The notes under the pieces were generated by a model, which worked only from the letters and a program-made list of their open reading frames with translations, had not been told where the DNA came from and ran no database searches. Positions 1 through 10,233 of a DNA stretch of 64,000 bases are shown here, in pieces (the first letter of the stretch is position 1; each line of letters opens with the position of its first letter). A program made the position numbers and the translations under genes. Origin of the DNA: Hyphomicrobiales bacterium. GTDB lineage: Bacteria > Pseudomonadota > Alphaproteobacteria > Rhizobiales > Beijerinckiaceae. The stretch is from assembly GCA_900470095.1 (NCBI GenBank), contig UBZM01000016.1:221267-285266 (forward strand), in the 5' to 3' direction.

Positions 1-220
1 CGTCGAGCCGAAAGAAGGCCCACGCTCCCTCGCGATAGCGTCGCACCAGCCCGGCCTCGGCCAGGAGCTTGAGATGGCGGGAAATGCGGGGCTGAGACTG
101 CCCGAGAATATCGGTCAGATCAGAAACGGAGAGCTCGCCCTCCGCCAACAGCGCCAGGATGCGCAGCCGTGTCTCCTCGCCAGCCGCGCGCAGGCCCGCA
201 AGCAAGGATGACGAGGACAA
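1..220 (-). CDS. ArsR-family transcriptional regulator, N-terminal part (gene cut by window edge)
   Basis: The minus strand encodes an N-terminal winged helix-turn-helix of ArsR type: an LRAAGEETRLRIL stretch, then LSVSDLTDILGQSQPRIS, then RHLKLLAEAGLVRRYREG. The rest lies left of position 1. No ATG or GTG is in frame before the upstream stop, so I take the TTG at 220 as the start; another TTG at 238 is possible. In Hyphomicrobiales such a domain is often fused to a SAM-dependent methyltransferase and precedes metF/metH, but that part is not visible here. A palindrome that fits an ArsR operator lies 45 nt upstream, so autoregulation is likely. The family call is firm. The methionine-cycle (SahR) role is inferred. 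Confidence 0.8.
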   Translation of the reverse strand, partial: MSSSSLLAGLRAAGEETRLRILALLAEGELSVSDLTDILGQSQPRISRHLKLLAEAGLVRRYREGAWAFFRLD

Positions 221-264
221 CGTCGTGGGTTGGCGCAAGGGATCAGCTTTCGAAATTCAGAAAA

Positions 265-286
265 ACATATAAAGATATCTTTATGT
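265..286. promoter_or_regulatory. Palindromic operator, ArsR/SahR-like
   Basis: ATAAAGATATCTTTAT (269-284) is a perfect 16-bp palindrome, and the flanking ACAT/GT extends the symmetry imperfectly. It lies in the AT-rich gap upstream of the ArsR-family gene, where an autoregulatory site would be. From memory, AAAGATATCTTT-type palindromes are the reported SahR motif in Proteobacteria. I have not checked this against a motif database. Confidence 0.65.
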
Positions 287-363
287 TAAAAGAGCAGAAA
301 GTGCAAGCGCCTTCCTTGCGTCAGCGAGATCCTGCGCCCCCGCTCAGCCAATGTCGGCATCAC

Positions 364-1755
364 TCAGCGCCGCATCGCCGCTTCGAGCGCTGTGTAGATG
401 CGCGGGTCCGACGATTGCGCGACGTTGAAGCGCAGGAATCGTCCCGCCGTCAGCGACACGCTGAAGGCATTTCCGGGGGCAAGGACGATATTCTCCGCCA
501 GCACGCGTTGCGCGATCTCGGCGGCATCCAGCCCGTCCGGCAGGCGACACCACAGGAACATCCCGGCACGCGGCTCGATCCACGGCTCGATTCCGATGGC
601 TTTCAACCGCGCGCAAGTTTCCGTCATGGCGCGCGCCAACCGGCCGCGCAGCCCGTCCATGTGCTTGCGATAGGCGCCATCCTTCAAGGCGCCCAGCACG
701 AATTCCGCCGAGACCCGGCTGGCCCCGAAGGAGGTGGCGATCTTGAGATCGGTCAGCCCCTCGATCCAGTCGCGCCGGGCCGCGATGAAGCCACATCGCA
801 GCGAGGCCGACAGCGTCTTGGAGAAGCTGCCGATATGCACGACCCGATCGAGCCCATCGAAGGCGGCAAGCCGCGGCGCCGGCTCCAGCTCGAAATCGGC
901 AAAGATATCGTCCTCGATGATCGTCAACCCTGACTGCTCAGCCAATTTGAGCACCCGATGTGCAATCACGGGAGACAGCACGGCTCCCGTTGGATTGTGC
1001 AGCGCGGAGTTGGTAACGTAGAGCCGTGGCCGATGCTCTGCGAGCACCTGTTCGAAGCGCACGATATCGGGACCGTTCGGCGTATAGGGGACACTGACGA
1101 CCCTGGCCCGATGAGCCCGCAGCAGGGCCTGGAAGTTGAAGTAGCAGGGGTCGTCGACCACTACCGTGTCATCCGGTTCGAGCAGGAAGCGGCAGAGCAG
1201 GTCGATGGCCTGGGTTCCGGACTCGGTCAGCACGATCTGGTCCGGCCGGGCCTCGATGCCATGCTCCGCCATGCGCCGGGCGAGCAGATGGCGCAACGGC
1301 AACAGCCCGAGCGGCGTGCCATAATCGGCCAATGTGGAGGCATCGGCGCGCGAGAGCGATCGCAACGCTCTGCGCAGGCTCTCCTCCGGCAACCATGATG
1401 CGGGAAGCCAGCCGCAGCCGGGCTTCAGGAAATCCTCGCCGGTCTCCAGCGATTGTCGCGAGACCCAGAGCGGATCGACCGCACGGTCAAGCCGCGGTCC
1501 GATCTCCGCCAGCGACAGCGGTGGCAGATGACCCGCGACATAGAAGCCCGAGCCGCGGCGCGAACGGATCGCCCCCTCTGCGGCAAGCCGGTCATAGGCC
1601 TCGACCACCGTCGACTTCGAGACGCCCATCGTTTCGGCAAAGCCACGGATCGAGGGCAGTCTGGCCCCCGGAGCCAGTACGCGCCCCGCCATGCGCTGGC
1701 GAACAGCCTGCATGACACGCCCGACAAGCGTGCCGTCATCATCCAGGAGCGTCAC
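364..1755 (-). CDS. MocR/PdxR-family transcriptional regulator with aminotransferase domain
   Basis: This 463-residue protein has an N-terminal GntR-type winged helix (residues about 10-75, with LPSIRGFAETMGVSKSTVVEAY) and a C-terminal fold-type I aminotransferase domain (about 110-460). The predicted PLP Schiff-base lysine is Lys313 in SFSKTL, and ASN/HNPTG-type PLP contacts are visible around 249-257. Such proteins are regulators that use PLP or an amine-PLP adduct as effector, and most have no metabolic aminotransferase role. The gene is divergent from an EamA transporter, with a perfect 11-bp inverted repeat between them, so the transporter is its probable target. The ligand cannot be read from the sequence. 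Confidence 0.9.
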   Translation of the reverse strand: MTLLDDDGTLVGRVMQAVRQRMAGRVLAPGARLPSIRGFAETMGVSKSTVVEAYDRLAAEGAIRSRRGSGFYVAGHLPPLSLAEIGPRLDRAVDPLWVSRQSLETGEDFLKPGCGWLPASWLPEESLRRALRSLSRADASTLADYGTPLGLLPLRHLLARRMAEHGIEARPDQIVLTESGTQAIDLLCRFLLEPDDTVVVDDPCYFNFQALLRAHRARVVSVPYTPNGPDIVRFEQVLAEHRPRLYVTNSALHNPTGAVLSPVIAHRVLKLAEQSGLTIIEDDIFADFELEPAPRLAAFDGLDRVVHIGSFSKTLSASLRCGFIAARRDWIEGLTDLKIATSFGASRVSAEFVLGALKDGAYRKHMDGLRGRLARAMTETCARLKAIGIEPWIEPRAGMFLWCRLPDGLDAAEIAQRVLAENIVLAPGNAFSVSLTAGRFLRFNVAQSSDPRIYTALEAAMRR

Positions 1756-1784
1756 TCAATCACCTAATTGTATTGCCTCTCGCA

Positions 1785-1812
1785 GCATGACAGTTTGCAT
1801 CAACTGTCATGC
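1785..1812. promoter_or_regulatory. Perfect inverted repeat between mocR-type gene and EamA gene (candidate operator)
   Basis: GCATGACAGTT (1785-1795) and AACTGTCATGC (1802-1812) are perfect reverse complements with a 6-nt spacer. The repeat is the only strong symmetry in the 117-bp divergent intergenic region. It lies 30 bp from the regulator start and 60 bp from the transporter start, so one dimer could control both. Binding by the MocR protein is inferred. Confidence 0.6.
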
Positions 1813-1872
1813 GCCGTCTCTGGCAAAAAACGCATATCCCGGCGAATGCAGGCCGCGAACGGAGTCTTCCTG

Positions 1873-2736
1873 ATGGACAAGAGCATGAGCGGTTGGATCA
1901 ACGGCTTTCTCGGCGTGCTGATCTTCAGCGCTTCGCTGCCTGCAACGCGTGTTGCCGTGGTCGATCTCGACCCTGTTTTCCTGACCGCTGCACGCGCTGC
2001 AATCGCCGGCCTGCTGGGCCTGTGCCTGCTCCTCGCCTTCCGGCAGACGCGGCCGCAACGGAGCGACGTTCTCCCGCTCATCGTGGTCGCGCTGAGCGTT
2101 GTCGTCGGCTTTCCGCTGCTGACGGCGTTGGCGCTGAAACATGTCAGCTCGGCCCATTCGATCGTCTTCATCGGCCTCCTGCCGCTGGCAACCGCGAGCT
2201 TCGCCGTCCTGCGCGGCGGCGAACGTCCCCGCCCAATCTTCTGGCTGTTCTCCTGCCTGGGCAGTGCGCTCGTCGCAGGATTTGCAATGACCCAGGGCTT
2301 TGTCGCCTCCCCGGTCGGAGATCTGCTGATGCTCGCCGCGGTCATCATCTGCGGCCTCGGTTATGCCGAGGGAGCGCGACTGTCGCGAAAGCTCGGAGGC
2401 TGGCAGGTGATTTCCTGGGCGCTGGTGCTCTCCCTGCCGGTCATGGTCACGCTCAGCGCATGGACTTTTCCGGTCTCGCTTGCCGATGTCGGGCGGCCTG
2501 CCTGGATCGGCCTCGCCTATGTCTCGGTGTTCAGCATGCTGGTGGGGTTCGTGTTCTGGTATCGCGGCCTGGCACAGGGCGGCATCGCCGCCGTCGGCCA
2601 GCTGCAATTGCTGCAGCCCTTCTTCGGGCTGATGCTCGCCGCACTGCTGCTGCATGAGGCCGTGAGCTGGCCCATGATCGCAGTCAGCGCCGGCGTGGCA
2701 CTCTGTGTGGCGGGCGCGAAACACTTCGCACGGTAG
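1873..2736 (+). CDS. EamA (DMT superfamily) transporter
   Basis: The protein has 287 residues with about ten hydrophobic segments in two repeated halves, the usual 10-TM EamA architecture. The second half includes AYVSVFSMLVGFVFWYRGLAQGG and LLQPFFGLMLAALLLHE, which match the conserved end of EamA domains. I chose the ATG at 1873, preceded by GGAG at 1861-1864. The open frame extends upstream to 1768 but would then cover the inverted repeat. It is likely an inner-membrane metabolite or amino-acid exporter controlled by the divergent MocR protein. The substrate is unknown. Confidence 0.85.
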   Translation: MDKSMSGWINGFLGVLIFSASLPATRVAVVDLDPVFLTAARAAIAGLLGLCLLLAFRQTRPQRSDVLPLIVVALSVVVGFPLLTALALKHVSSAHSIVFIGLLPLATASFAVLRGGERPRPIFWLFSCLGSALVAGFAMTQGFVASPVGDLLMLAAVIICGLGYAEGARLSRKLGGWQVISWALVLSLPVMVTLSAWTFPVSLADVGRPAWIGLAYVSVFSMLVGFVFWYRGLAQGGIAAVGQLQLLQPFFGLMLAALLLHEAVSWPMIAVSAGVALCVAGAKHFAR

Positions 2737-2886
2737 CAAGCGCACAGTCACCCGTGCCGTGAAACCACCCCGGCACCCGCGGGATCTGGAGAAAGCCCCA
2801 AATCCCGATCAGTGAATGGGCCGCGCGCGACCGCCCATCATAGCGGCCGTTTCACGGGTCGCCATGAGCGCGCGAGGCCCGAGAGG

Positions 2887-3090
2887 TCAGAGCAGCTGGA
2901 GCGAGCCTGCCGCCGTTTTGCCGCGTTCGGTTTTCAAATCGAACGAGACTTTCTGTCCTTCCGTCAGAGTCATCAGGCCCGCTTCTTTCACGGCCGTGAT
3001 GTGTACGAACACATCCTTGCCGCCATCCGAAGGCTGAATGAATCCGAAGCCCTTCTCAGTATTGAACCATTTCACGGTTCCGGTCGCCAT
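2887..3090 (-). CDS. cspA: Cold-shock protein (CspA family)
   Basis: This 67-residue single cold-shock domain has both RNA-binding motifs: [12 protein letters not shown] (RNP1) and DVFVHI (RNP2). It is an RNA/ssDNA-binding chaperone that melts mRNA structure. I use the start at [10 protein letters not shown], which gives the standard family length. An upstream in-frame start at 3135 would add 15 residues not found in the family. A 20-bp perfect palindrome lies in the leader, 35 nt upstream of the start. The gene is monocistronic and convergent with the EamA gene. Confidence 0.93.
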   Translation of the reverse strand: MATGTVKWFNTEKGFGFIQPSDGGKDVFVHITAVKEAGLMTLTEGQKVSFDLKTERGKTAAGSLQLL

Positions 3091-3124
3091 AGCCGCATCC
3101 CCTGAAGCCAGCGTCTTGCGGATC

Positions 3125-3144
3125 TTCGGATGCATGCATCCGAA
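3125..3144. promoter_or_regulatory. 20-bp perfect palindrome in the cspA leader
   Basis: The top strand at 3125-3144 equals its own reverse complement (TTCGGATGCA followed by TGCATCCGAA). It lies upstream of cspA, where cold-shock genes carry long structured leaders. It could be an operator or, if transcribed, the stem of an RNA structure that has essentially no loop. Which of the two cannot be decided from sequence. Confidence 0.5.
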
Positions 3145-3220
3145 TGCCCGACCAGAGGAGGATTGACCGAAAACACAAAGATGTCGAGGCCAATCGTCAA
3201 GCAGGAGCGTCTGACGATGA

Positions 3221-5419
3221 CTATGGCTTGATCACCTCAAACTGTGTCTTGGCCTGTGCCAACGAGGAGCCGCCAAGATAAACCTCAAACAGACCCGGCT
3301 CGACAACATAACGCCCGGTGTCATCGTGATATCCCAGCTTCTGGGCCTCGAGCTTGAAACTGACGGTCCTGGTTTCGCCCGCCTTGATCGCGAGCTTGCT
3401 GAAACCCTTGAGTTCGCGGACCGGCCGGGACCGGGTCGCGACCGGCTGGCGGACATAAAGCTGCGTCACTTCCTGGCCGTCGCGCGAACCGGAATTGGTC
3501 ACATCGACCGAGATTTCTGCGCTGCCATCGATCGCGATGCGTGCGCGGTCGACACGGGGATTGGCATAGCTGAAGCGGGAATAGGAAAGACCAAAGCCGA
3601 AGGGATAGAGCGGCTCGTTTTTCTCATCCATGTAGATCGACTCGTAGCGCTGCCGGATCTTCTGCGGCCGCCCCGTCGGGAGATGGTTGTAGTAGATCGG
3701 GATCTGCCCGACCGAGCGCGGAAAGCTCATCGGCGTGCGGCCTGCCGGATTTGCCGCTCCGGTCAGAACCTCGGCGATCGCGGTACGCCCCTCGGTGCCG
3801 CCGTGGAAGGTCTGCACGATCGCGGCGACATGGGTGTCGGCCCAGGTGAGGACCAGCGGGCGGCCAGTGGCCAGCACCAGCACGACGGGCTTGCCCGTCG
3901 CGACCAGCGCCTCGAGCAGTTCCTGCTGCACGCCGGGCAGGTTGAGATTCGCGCGCGAGGCGCCCTCTCCGATGAACTCGCAATCCTCGCCGAGCATGGC
4001 GATGACGAGATCGCTCGCCGCGGCGGCGCGCAGCGCTGCATCCTTGTCCGCGAATTCGGTGCCGCAGTTCTTTGTGAAGGCCGGCTCGTAGACGACCTCC
4101 ACCCCGGCCTGGACGCGCTCCTTCAGCGCGTCCGGCAAGGACTGGATGGCGCGCCGTCCGAGCCCGGCCGGATCGGTCCAGACCCGCTCGGCTTCCGGCA
4201 CGGCCATGGCGCCGATCACGGCGAGCCGCTGGACGGAGGACGCGATCGGCAGGGTTTCGTTGGTGTTCTTAAGCAGGATGATGCCTTCGCGCGCCGCGCG
4301 AAGCGCGACCTCGCGTGCCTCCTGCGTCTGCATCAGCGCCGGAGCAGCGGCCGGGTCGACATCGGGCCGCTCGAACAGGCCCAGGTGGAACTTGACGCGC
4401 AACACGCGGCGCACCGCCGCGTCGAGCATCTTCACCGGGACGCGACCGGCCTTTACCTCGGCAGCCAGGTGCTTGTCATAGACATCACCCATCATGTCCA
4501 TGTCGATGCCGGCCAGCAGCGCCTTGCGCGCAGCCTCGGCGTCATCCTTGGCGATTCCGTGCAGTCTGAGTTCGGTGATCGAGCCGAAATCCGAGACCAC
4601 GAAACCCTTGAATCCCCAGTTCTGGCGCAGCAGCCCGGTCAGCAGCCCGCCATGCGCGGTGGTCGGCACGCCGTTCAGGGCGTTGAATGCCGCCATTGCC
4701 GTCATGGAACCAGCGTCGAACGAGGCCTTGAACGGCGGCAGGTAGAGATCGAAGAGCTGGCTCGTCGGGATCCAGGTGGAGTTGTAGTCGCGCCCGGCTT
4801 CGCCCGCACCGTAGCCGACGAAATGCTTGACGGTCGTCGCCACGCCGCCGCGCTGATAGCCATGCGTGCGCGCTGCAGCGACGATGGAGCCGAAATAGGC
4901 ATCTTCCCCCGCCCCCTCGAGGACGCGGCCCCAGCGCGGATCACGCGAAATGTCGACCATCGGCGCAAAAGTCCATTGGATGCCGGCGGCGCGCGCTTCA
5001 CGCCCCGTCCAATAGGCCGCCTCCTCGATCAGCTCCGGGTTCCAGGTCGAAGCCTGGCCAAGCGGCAGCGGAAAATAGGTCGAGAAGCCGTGAACGGCAT
5101 CGAGACCAATGATCAGCGGGATCTTCAGCCGGGATTCGCGCGCGGCCTTCTGAACATCCGCAACCTCCTGCGGCACGACGAAGTTCATCACCCCGCCCAT
5201 CCGTCCCTCGCGAATGCGTGCGGCGTTGAAACCCTCGCCACGACCCGAGAGATGCAGCTGGCCGACCTTCTCGTCGAGCGTCATCGTCTTGAGCAGCGCC
5301 TCGATGCGCGTCTCGATGAGCTTCGCCTCGCGCCCGGTTTTCCAGGCAACGGTATCCTGTGCCGGTGCGGCATGGGCAAGAAGCGTCAGGCAGAGCGCAG
5401 CGGCGAGCCGCAGAATCAT
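3221..5419 (-). CDS. bglX: Periplasmic beta-glucosidase, glycoside hydrolase family 3
   Basis: The 732-residue protein starts with a Sec signal peptide (about residues 1-20, ending AHAAPAQ). It has a GH3 N-terminal TIM barrel with the catalytic nucleophile Asp277 in GFVVSDFGS, a GH3 C-terminal domain (about 380-600), and a fibronectin-III-like domain ending in a [11 protein letters not shown]-type motif. Length and domain order match E. coli BglX. It should cleave terminal beta-linked glucose from oligosaccharides in the periplasm. It is a single gene; the YitT gene is divergent. A long open frame on the opposite strand is a composition artefact. Confidence 0.93.
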   Translation of the reverse strand: MILRLAAALCLTLLAHAAPAQDTVAWKTGREAKLIETRIEALLKTMTLDEKVGQLHLSGRGEGFNAARIREGRMGGVMNFVVPQEVADVQKAARESRLKIPLIIGLDAVHGFSTYFPLPLGQASTWNPELIEEAAYWTGREARAAGIQWTFAPMVDISRDPRWGRVLEGAGEDAYFGSIVAAARTHGYQRGGVATTVKHFVGYGAGEAGRDYNSTWIPTSQLFDLYLPPFKASFDAGSMTAMAAFNALNGVPTTAHGGLLTGLLRQNWGFKGFVVSDFGSITELRLHGIAKDDAEAARKALLAGIDMDMMGDVYDKHLAAEVKAGRVPVKMLDAAVRRVLRVKFHLGLFERPDVDPAAAPALMQTQEAREVALRAAREGIILLKNTNETLPIASSVQRLAVIGAMAVPEAERVWTDPAGLGRRAIQSLPDALKERVQAGVEVVYEPAFTKNCGTEFADKDAALRAAAASDLVIAMLGEDCEFIGEGASRANLNLPGVQQELLEALVATGKPVVLVLATGRPLVLTWADTHVAAIVQTFHGGTEGRTAIAEVLTGAANPAGRTPMSFPRSVGQIPIYYNHLPTGRPQKIRQRYESIYMDEKNEPLYPFGFGLSYSRFSYANPRVDRARIAIDGSAEISVDVTNSGSRDGQEVTQLYVRQPVATRSRPVRELKGFSKLAIKAGETRTVSFKLEAQKLGYHDDTGRYVVEPGLFEVYLGGSSLAQAKTQFEVIKP

Positions 5420-5542
5420 GAGGAGATCTCACAGGGTAGCGGTAGGGATGATCCGGCCCTACAGGATCAACCGGCGTGGCTCAACCATTGCATCGTCGCG
5501 CCCAAACGACCGAAGCCCCTTCAACCGAGCCGGATATGCACC

Positions 5543-6169
5543 ATGAGCGACGCGGCGACCTCAGCCCCACCGACCGAGCGCCATCGCTTCTACGAAGACG
5601 TCTTCGCCATGCTGCTCGGCACATTGCTCGTCAGCATCGGCATCAGCCTCTATACGAAGGCGACCCTGCTCACGAGCGGGGCGGCCGGGTTGGCATTGCT
5701 GTTCCAGTTTGCCACCGGGATCAATTTCGGCCTGCTTTTCTTCGCCATTAACCTGCCCTTCTACTGGCTCGCGGTCCGTCGCATGGGCTGGCGCTTCGCC
5801 TTGCGGACCTTCATCGCGGTCGGGCTCGTCTCGCTCTTCACCTGGTTCACACCCGGCTGGTTGGCGATCGCGACTGTCGACCCGGTCTATGCCGCGGTCG
5901 CCGGCGGCAGCCTGATGGGGCTCGGCGTCCTTGCGCTGTTTCGCCATCGCACCGGCCTGGGCGGCGTCAACATTCTCGCGCTCTACCTGCAGGAGAAGCA
6001 CGATATCCGCGCCGGCTGGTTTCAGCTCGGCATCGACGCGCTGATCCTCGTCTGTGCGCTCGTCATGCTGCCGCTCGAGAAAGTGCTGATTTCGCTGCTG
6101 GGAGCTGCGGTGCTCAACCTGATCCTGGCCGTCAATCATAAGCCCGGCCGGTATAGCGGGGTCACGTAG
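5543..6169 (+). CDS. YitT family membrane protein
   Basis: This 208-residue protein has a short hydrophilic N-terminus and five or six membrane segments. The signatures match the YitT/DUF161 family: LLVSIGISLYTKATLLTSGAAGLALL near the start and FRHRTGLGGVNILALYLQ in the middle. It lacks the C-terminal DUF2179 domain of Firmicute members. The ATG at 5543 gives a normal-length product. The frame stays open far upstream over the bglX complement, but that extension is not coding. The function is unknown; the fold suggests an inner-membrane transporter. Confidence 0.8.
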   Translation: MSDAATSAPPTERHRFYEDVFAMLLGTLLVSIGISLYTKATLLTSGAAGLALLFQFATGINFGLLFFAINLPFYWLAVRRMGWRFALRTFIAVGLVSLFTWFTPGWLAIATVDPVYAAVAGGSLMGLGVLALFRHRTGLGGVNILALYLQEKHDIRAGWFQLGIDALILVCALVMLPLEKVLISLLGAAVLNLILAVNHKPGRYSGVT

Positions 6170-6221
6170 CGGGCGGTTGCCTGCGGCAGGGTTCCATGCG
6201 ACCGAGCGATCAGGAGCGAAA

Positions 6222-6254
6222 ATGCGGAGCCGGTCGACATGTCCCAGCCCTTGA
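6222..6254 (+). other. Possible 10-codon leader ORF overlapping the lldD start
   Basis: An ATG at 6222 has a near-ideal ribosome site, AGGAG, 5 nt upstream. It opens a 10-codon frame that ends in TGA at 6252-6254, inside lldD and in a different frame. The lldD ATG at 6239 has only a GGAG at 6226-6229. This may be a translated leader or an incidental second start. Confidence 0.25.
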
Positions 6255-7384
6255 CCATCGAAGACCTGCGCATCCTGGCCCAGCGCCGGGTGCCGCGCAT
6301 GTTCTACGACTACGCCGATTCCGGCGCCTGGACCGAGGGCACCTATCGCGCCAACGAGGCTGACTTCGCCGCCATCAAGCTGCGCCAGCGCGTCGCCGTC
6401 AACATGACCAACCGTACGCTGGCAACCACGCTCGCAGGCCAGGCCGCCACAATGCCGGTTGCACTGGCTCCGACGGGCCTCACCGGCATGCAGCACGCCG
6501 ACGGCGAAATCCTCGCCGCCCGCGCCGCAGCCAAGGCCGGCGTGCCCTTCACGCTCTCGACCATGAGCATCTGCTCGATCGAGGATGTCGCAGAGAACAC
6601 CGACGCGCCGTTCTGGTTCCAGCTCTACGTGATGAAGGACCGCGATTTCATCATCCGCCTGATCGATCGTGCCAAGGCGGCGCAGTGCTCGGCCCTGGTC
6701 CTGACGCTCGACCTCCAGATCCTCGGCCAGCGCCACAAGGATATCCGCAACGGGCTCTCCGCGCCGCCGAAGCCGACGATCGCCAATCTGATCAACCTCG
6801 CGACCAAGCCGCGCTGGTGCCTCGGCATGCTCGGCACCAAGCGCCGCACCTTTGGAAACATCGTTGGCCACGCCAAGGGCGTCGGCGATCTCTCATCGCT
6901 CTCCTCCTGGACGGCGGAACAGTTCGACCCGGCGCTGAGCTGGGACGATGTGAAGTGGATCAAGGATCGCTGGGGCGGCAAGCTGATCCTCAAGGGCATT
7001 CTCGATCCGGAGGATGCCGAGCTCGCCGCCAGGAGCGGTGCCGACGCGCTGATCGTCTCGAACCATGGCGGCCGCCAGCTTGACGGCGCCGTCTCCTCCA
7101 TCGCGGCGCTGCCGGGCATCGTCGAGCAGGTCGGCGGGCGCATGGAAGTCCTGATGGATGGCGGCATCCGCTCCGGACAGGATGTGATCAAGGCGGTGGC
7201 GCTCGGCGCCCGCGGCGTGCTGATCGGCCGCGCCTTCCTCTACGGCCTTGGCGCCATGGGTGAGGAAGGCGTGACCCGCTGCCTCGACATCATCCGCAAG
7301 GAGCTCGACATCACCATGGCGCTTTGCGGCCTGCGCGACATCCAGCAGGTCGACGGAAACATCCTGGTCAAAGGCAAGGCCTGA
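6239..7384 (+). CDS. lldD: L-lactate dehydrogenase, FMN-dependent (alpha-hydroxy-acid oxidase family)
   Basis: The 381-residue protein fills the whole FMN-dependent alpha-hydroxy-acid dehydrogenase family. The N-terminal RRVPRMFYDYADSGAWTE stretch and TLDLQILGQRHKDIRNG are characteristic of LldD. The catalytic base is His276 in VSNHGGRQLD, with Arg279 for substrate carboxylate binding. The FMN phosphate site is in MDGGIRSGQDV and ALGARGVLIGRAFLYG. It oxidises L-lactate to pyruvate and passes electrons to the membrane quinone pool. The gene is followed by a hairpin terminator shared with ettA. A relative acting on another 2-hydroxy acid is the main alternative. Confidence 0.9.
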   Translation: MSQPLTIEDLRILAQRRVPRMFYDYADSGAWTEGTYRANEADFAAIKLRQRVAVNMTNRTLATTLAGQAATMPVALAPTGLTGMQHADGEILAARAAAKAGVPFTLSTMSICSIEDVAENTDAPFWFQLYVMKDRDFIIRLIDRAKAAQCSALVLTLDLQILGQRHKDIRNGLSAPPKPTIANLINLATKPRWCLGMLGTKRRTFGNIVGHAKGVGDLSSLSSWTAEQFDPALSWDDVKWIKDRWGGKLILKGILDPEDAELAARSGADALIVSNHGGRQLDGAVSSIAALPGIVEQVGGRMEVLMDGGIRSGQDVIKAVALGARGVLIGRAFLYGLGAMGEEGVTRCLDIIRKELDITMALCGLRDIQQVDGNILVKGKA

Positions 7385-7415
7385 GCTTCACCCAAATCGG
7401 CGCCCCCAAGAGAAA

Positions 7416-7448
7416 GGCCCGCGCTCCATTTCAGGAGCGCGAGCCCTT
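7416..7448. terminator. Bidirectional rho-independent terminator between lldD and ettA
   Basis: CGCGCTCC (7419-7426) and GGAGCGCG (7434-7441) form a perfect stem, extended by GGC/GCC on its outer side, around a short ATTTCA-type loop. A run of T follows on the plus strand (7447-7451), and AAAG precedes the stem, giving CTTT on the minus strand. It lies between convergent lldD and ettA and can serve both. Confidence 0.8.
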
Positions 7449-7468
7449 TTTCTTCGAGGCTCAGACGA

Positions 7469-9121
<1,653 letters not shown>

Positions 9122-9226
9122 GGATGTGCGGCTCCGCTTCGGACTGATCGCGCCGGGGCTTTCGGGAAGAGTGCCGCGTATGTAGCGAGGCTGGCCGCTT
9201 GCTGCAACCGCCCGTCATCAACTCCC

Positions 9227-10150
9227 TCAGGCCCGCAGCGTCATCGCGCCGTCGACGACGATCGAAGCGCCGGTCAAATAAGGGTGGGTCGCCGCCGCCA
9301 GATCGAGCGCAACAGCGGCCATTTCCCGCGCCGTCGCCATGCGGCCCATGGTCGGGATATTGTCCTTGGCCCATTGCGCTCCGCCGATCTGCCAGACGGC
9401 GTCGGGCGCAGCCATCATGCCGGCGACGCCACGGACCAGTTCGGTATCCGTCGTACCCGGCAGAAGGGCGTTCACTCTGATGCCATGCTTGACATAGTCG
9501 AGCGCCGCAGCGCGTACGAGCCCCGTCAACGCCGCCTTGCTGGCGACATAGGCCGACTGGCTCTCGCGGCATGTCGTCGCCACAGTCGACGAGGTCACGA
9601 CGATCTGCCCGCCCGCCGACATCATGTGCGGGATCTGGTACTTCATCGCCAGGAACACGCCGCGCAGGTTGGTGCTCAGAATGTCGTCGAACTCCGCCAC
9701 CTCGTAGCTATGCAGGGGCTTCTGAAGCGTGATCCCGGCATTGTTGAAGGCAACGTGCAGACCACCGTAGCGGGTGACGGCGCTCTCGACGAACCTCCGA
9801 ACATCATCCTCCCTGCGGATGTCGGCCCGGATGTAGAGCGCTTCTCCGCCGACCGCCCTGACGCTGCGCTCGACCTCTTGGCCAAGCGCCTCGCGCCGAC
9901 CGCAGAAGGCGACCTTTCCGCCTTCGGCAGCGAAGGCCTCCACAGCCGCGCGGCCGATGCCGGAGGTCCCTCCCGTGACGAGTACGACCCTGTTTTCAAA
10001 GCGGCGACGACCATCCAGAACGACCGGCGCCGGTGCCGCCGCAGCAGCCCCGAGCATTGCGCCGCCGGCCAGGCCCGCCGCTGCCCCGACGGCCATTCCC
10101 AATCCGGAGCCGGCGATCGCAAGGCGACGCGTGATATGCTTGGTTTCCAT
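9227..10150 (-). CDS. SDR-family oxidoreductase with hydrophobic Tat-like N-terminus
   Basis: The 307-residue protein has an SDR Rossmann domain from residue about 52: cofactor motif GGTSGIG (60-66), NNAG (136-139), and catalytic Ser188, Tyr201 and Lys205 (YVASK). Residues 1-45 form an unusual leader: a twin arginine (TRR), then a glycine/alanine-rich hydrophobic stretch, then AAAAAPAP. An AGGAGG ribosome site immediately before the ATG at 10150 shows that the leader is translated. The gene is divergent from a TetR regulator that probably represses it. The substrate is unknown. Whether the leader exports or anchors the protein is open. Confidence 0.85.
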   Translation of the reverse strand: METKHITRRLAIAGSGLGMAVGAAAGLAGGAMLGAAAAAPAPVVLDGRRRFENRVVLVTGGTSGIGRAAVEAFAAEGGKVAFCGRREALGQEVERSVRAVGGEALYIRADIRREDDVRRFVESAVTRYGGLHVAFNNAGITLQKPLHSYEVAEFDDILSTNLRGVFLAMKYQIPHMMSAGGQIVVTSSTVATTCRESQSAYVASKAALTGLVRAAALDYVKHGIRVNALLPGTTDTELVRGVAGMMAAPDAVWQIGGAQWAKDNIPTMGRMATAREMAAVALDLAAATHPYLTGASIVVDGAMTLRA

Positions 10151-10233
10151 GGCCCAACCTCCTGCATTTCGCTAATCTGAACAGCGATAAGATTCGTAGG
10201 CAATGATTTGAACACTGTCAAGATAGAGGCGAT

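Noticed and set aside
2754-2776. A GTGCCG/CGGCAC hairpin between the convergent EamA and cspA genes, as a terminator
   Set aside because: The stem is only 6 bp with an 11-nt loop, and no T run follows on either strand.
3326-5542. A very long open frame on the plus strand, opposite bglX and running in frame into the YitT gene
   Set aside because: The bglX strand has a signal peptide, GH3 motifs and a full-length match. The opposite frame is Arg/Asp/Ala-rich filler with no domain and reflects high GC. YitT has its own start at 5543.
10193-10221. TTGACA...TACGAA as the promoter of the SDR gene on the minus strand
   Set aside because: The -35 is perfect and the spacing is 17 bp, but the -10 matches only half the consensus and no start site is known. 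It is a possibility only.
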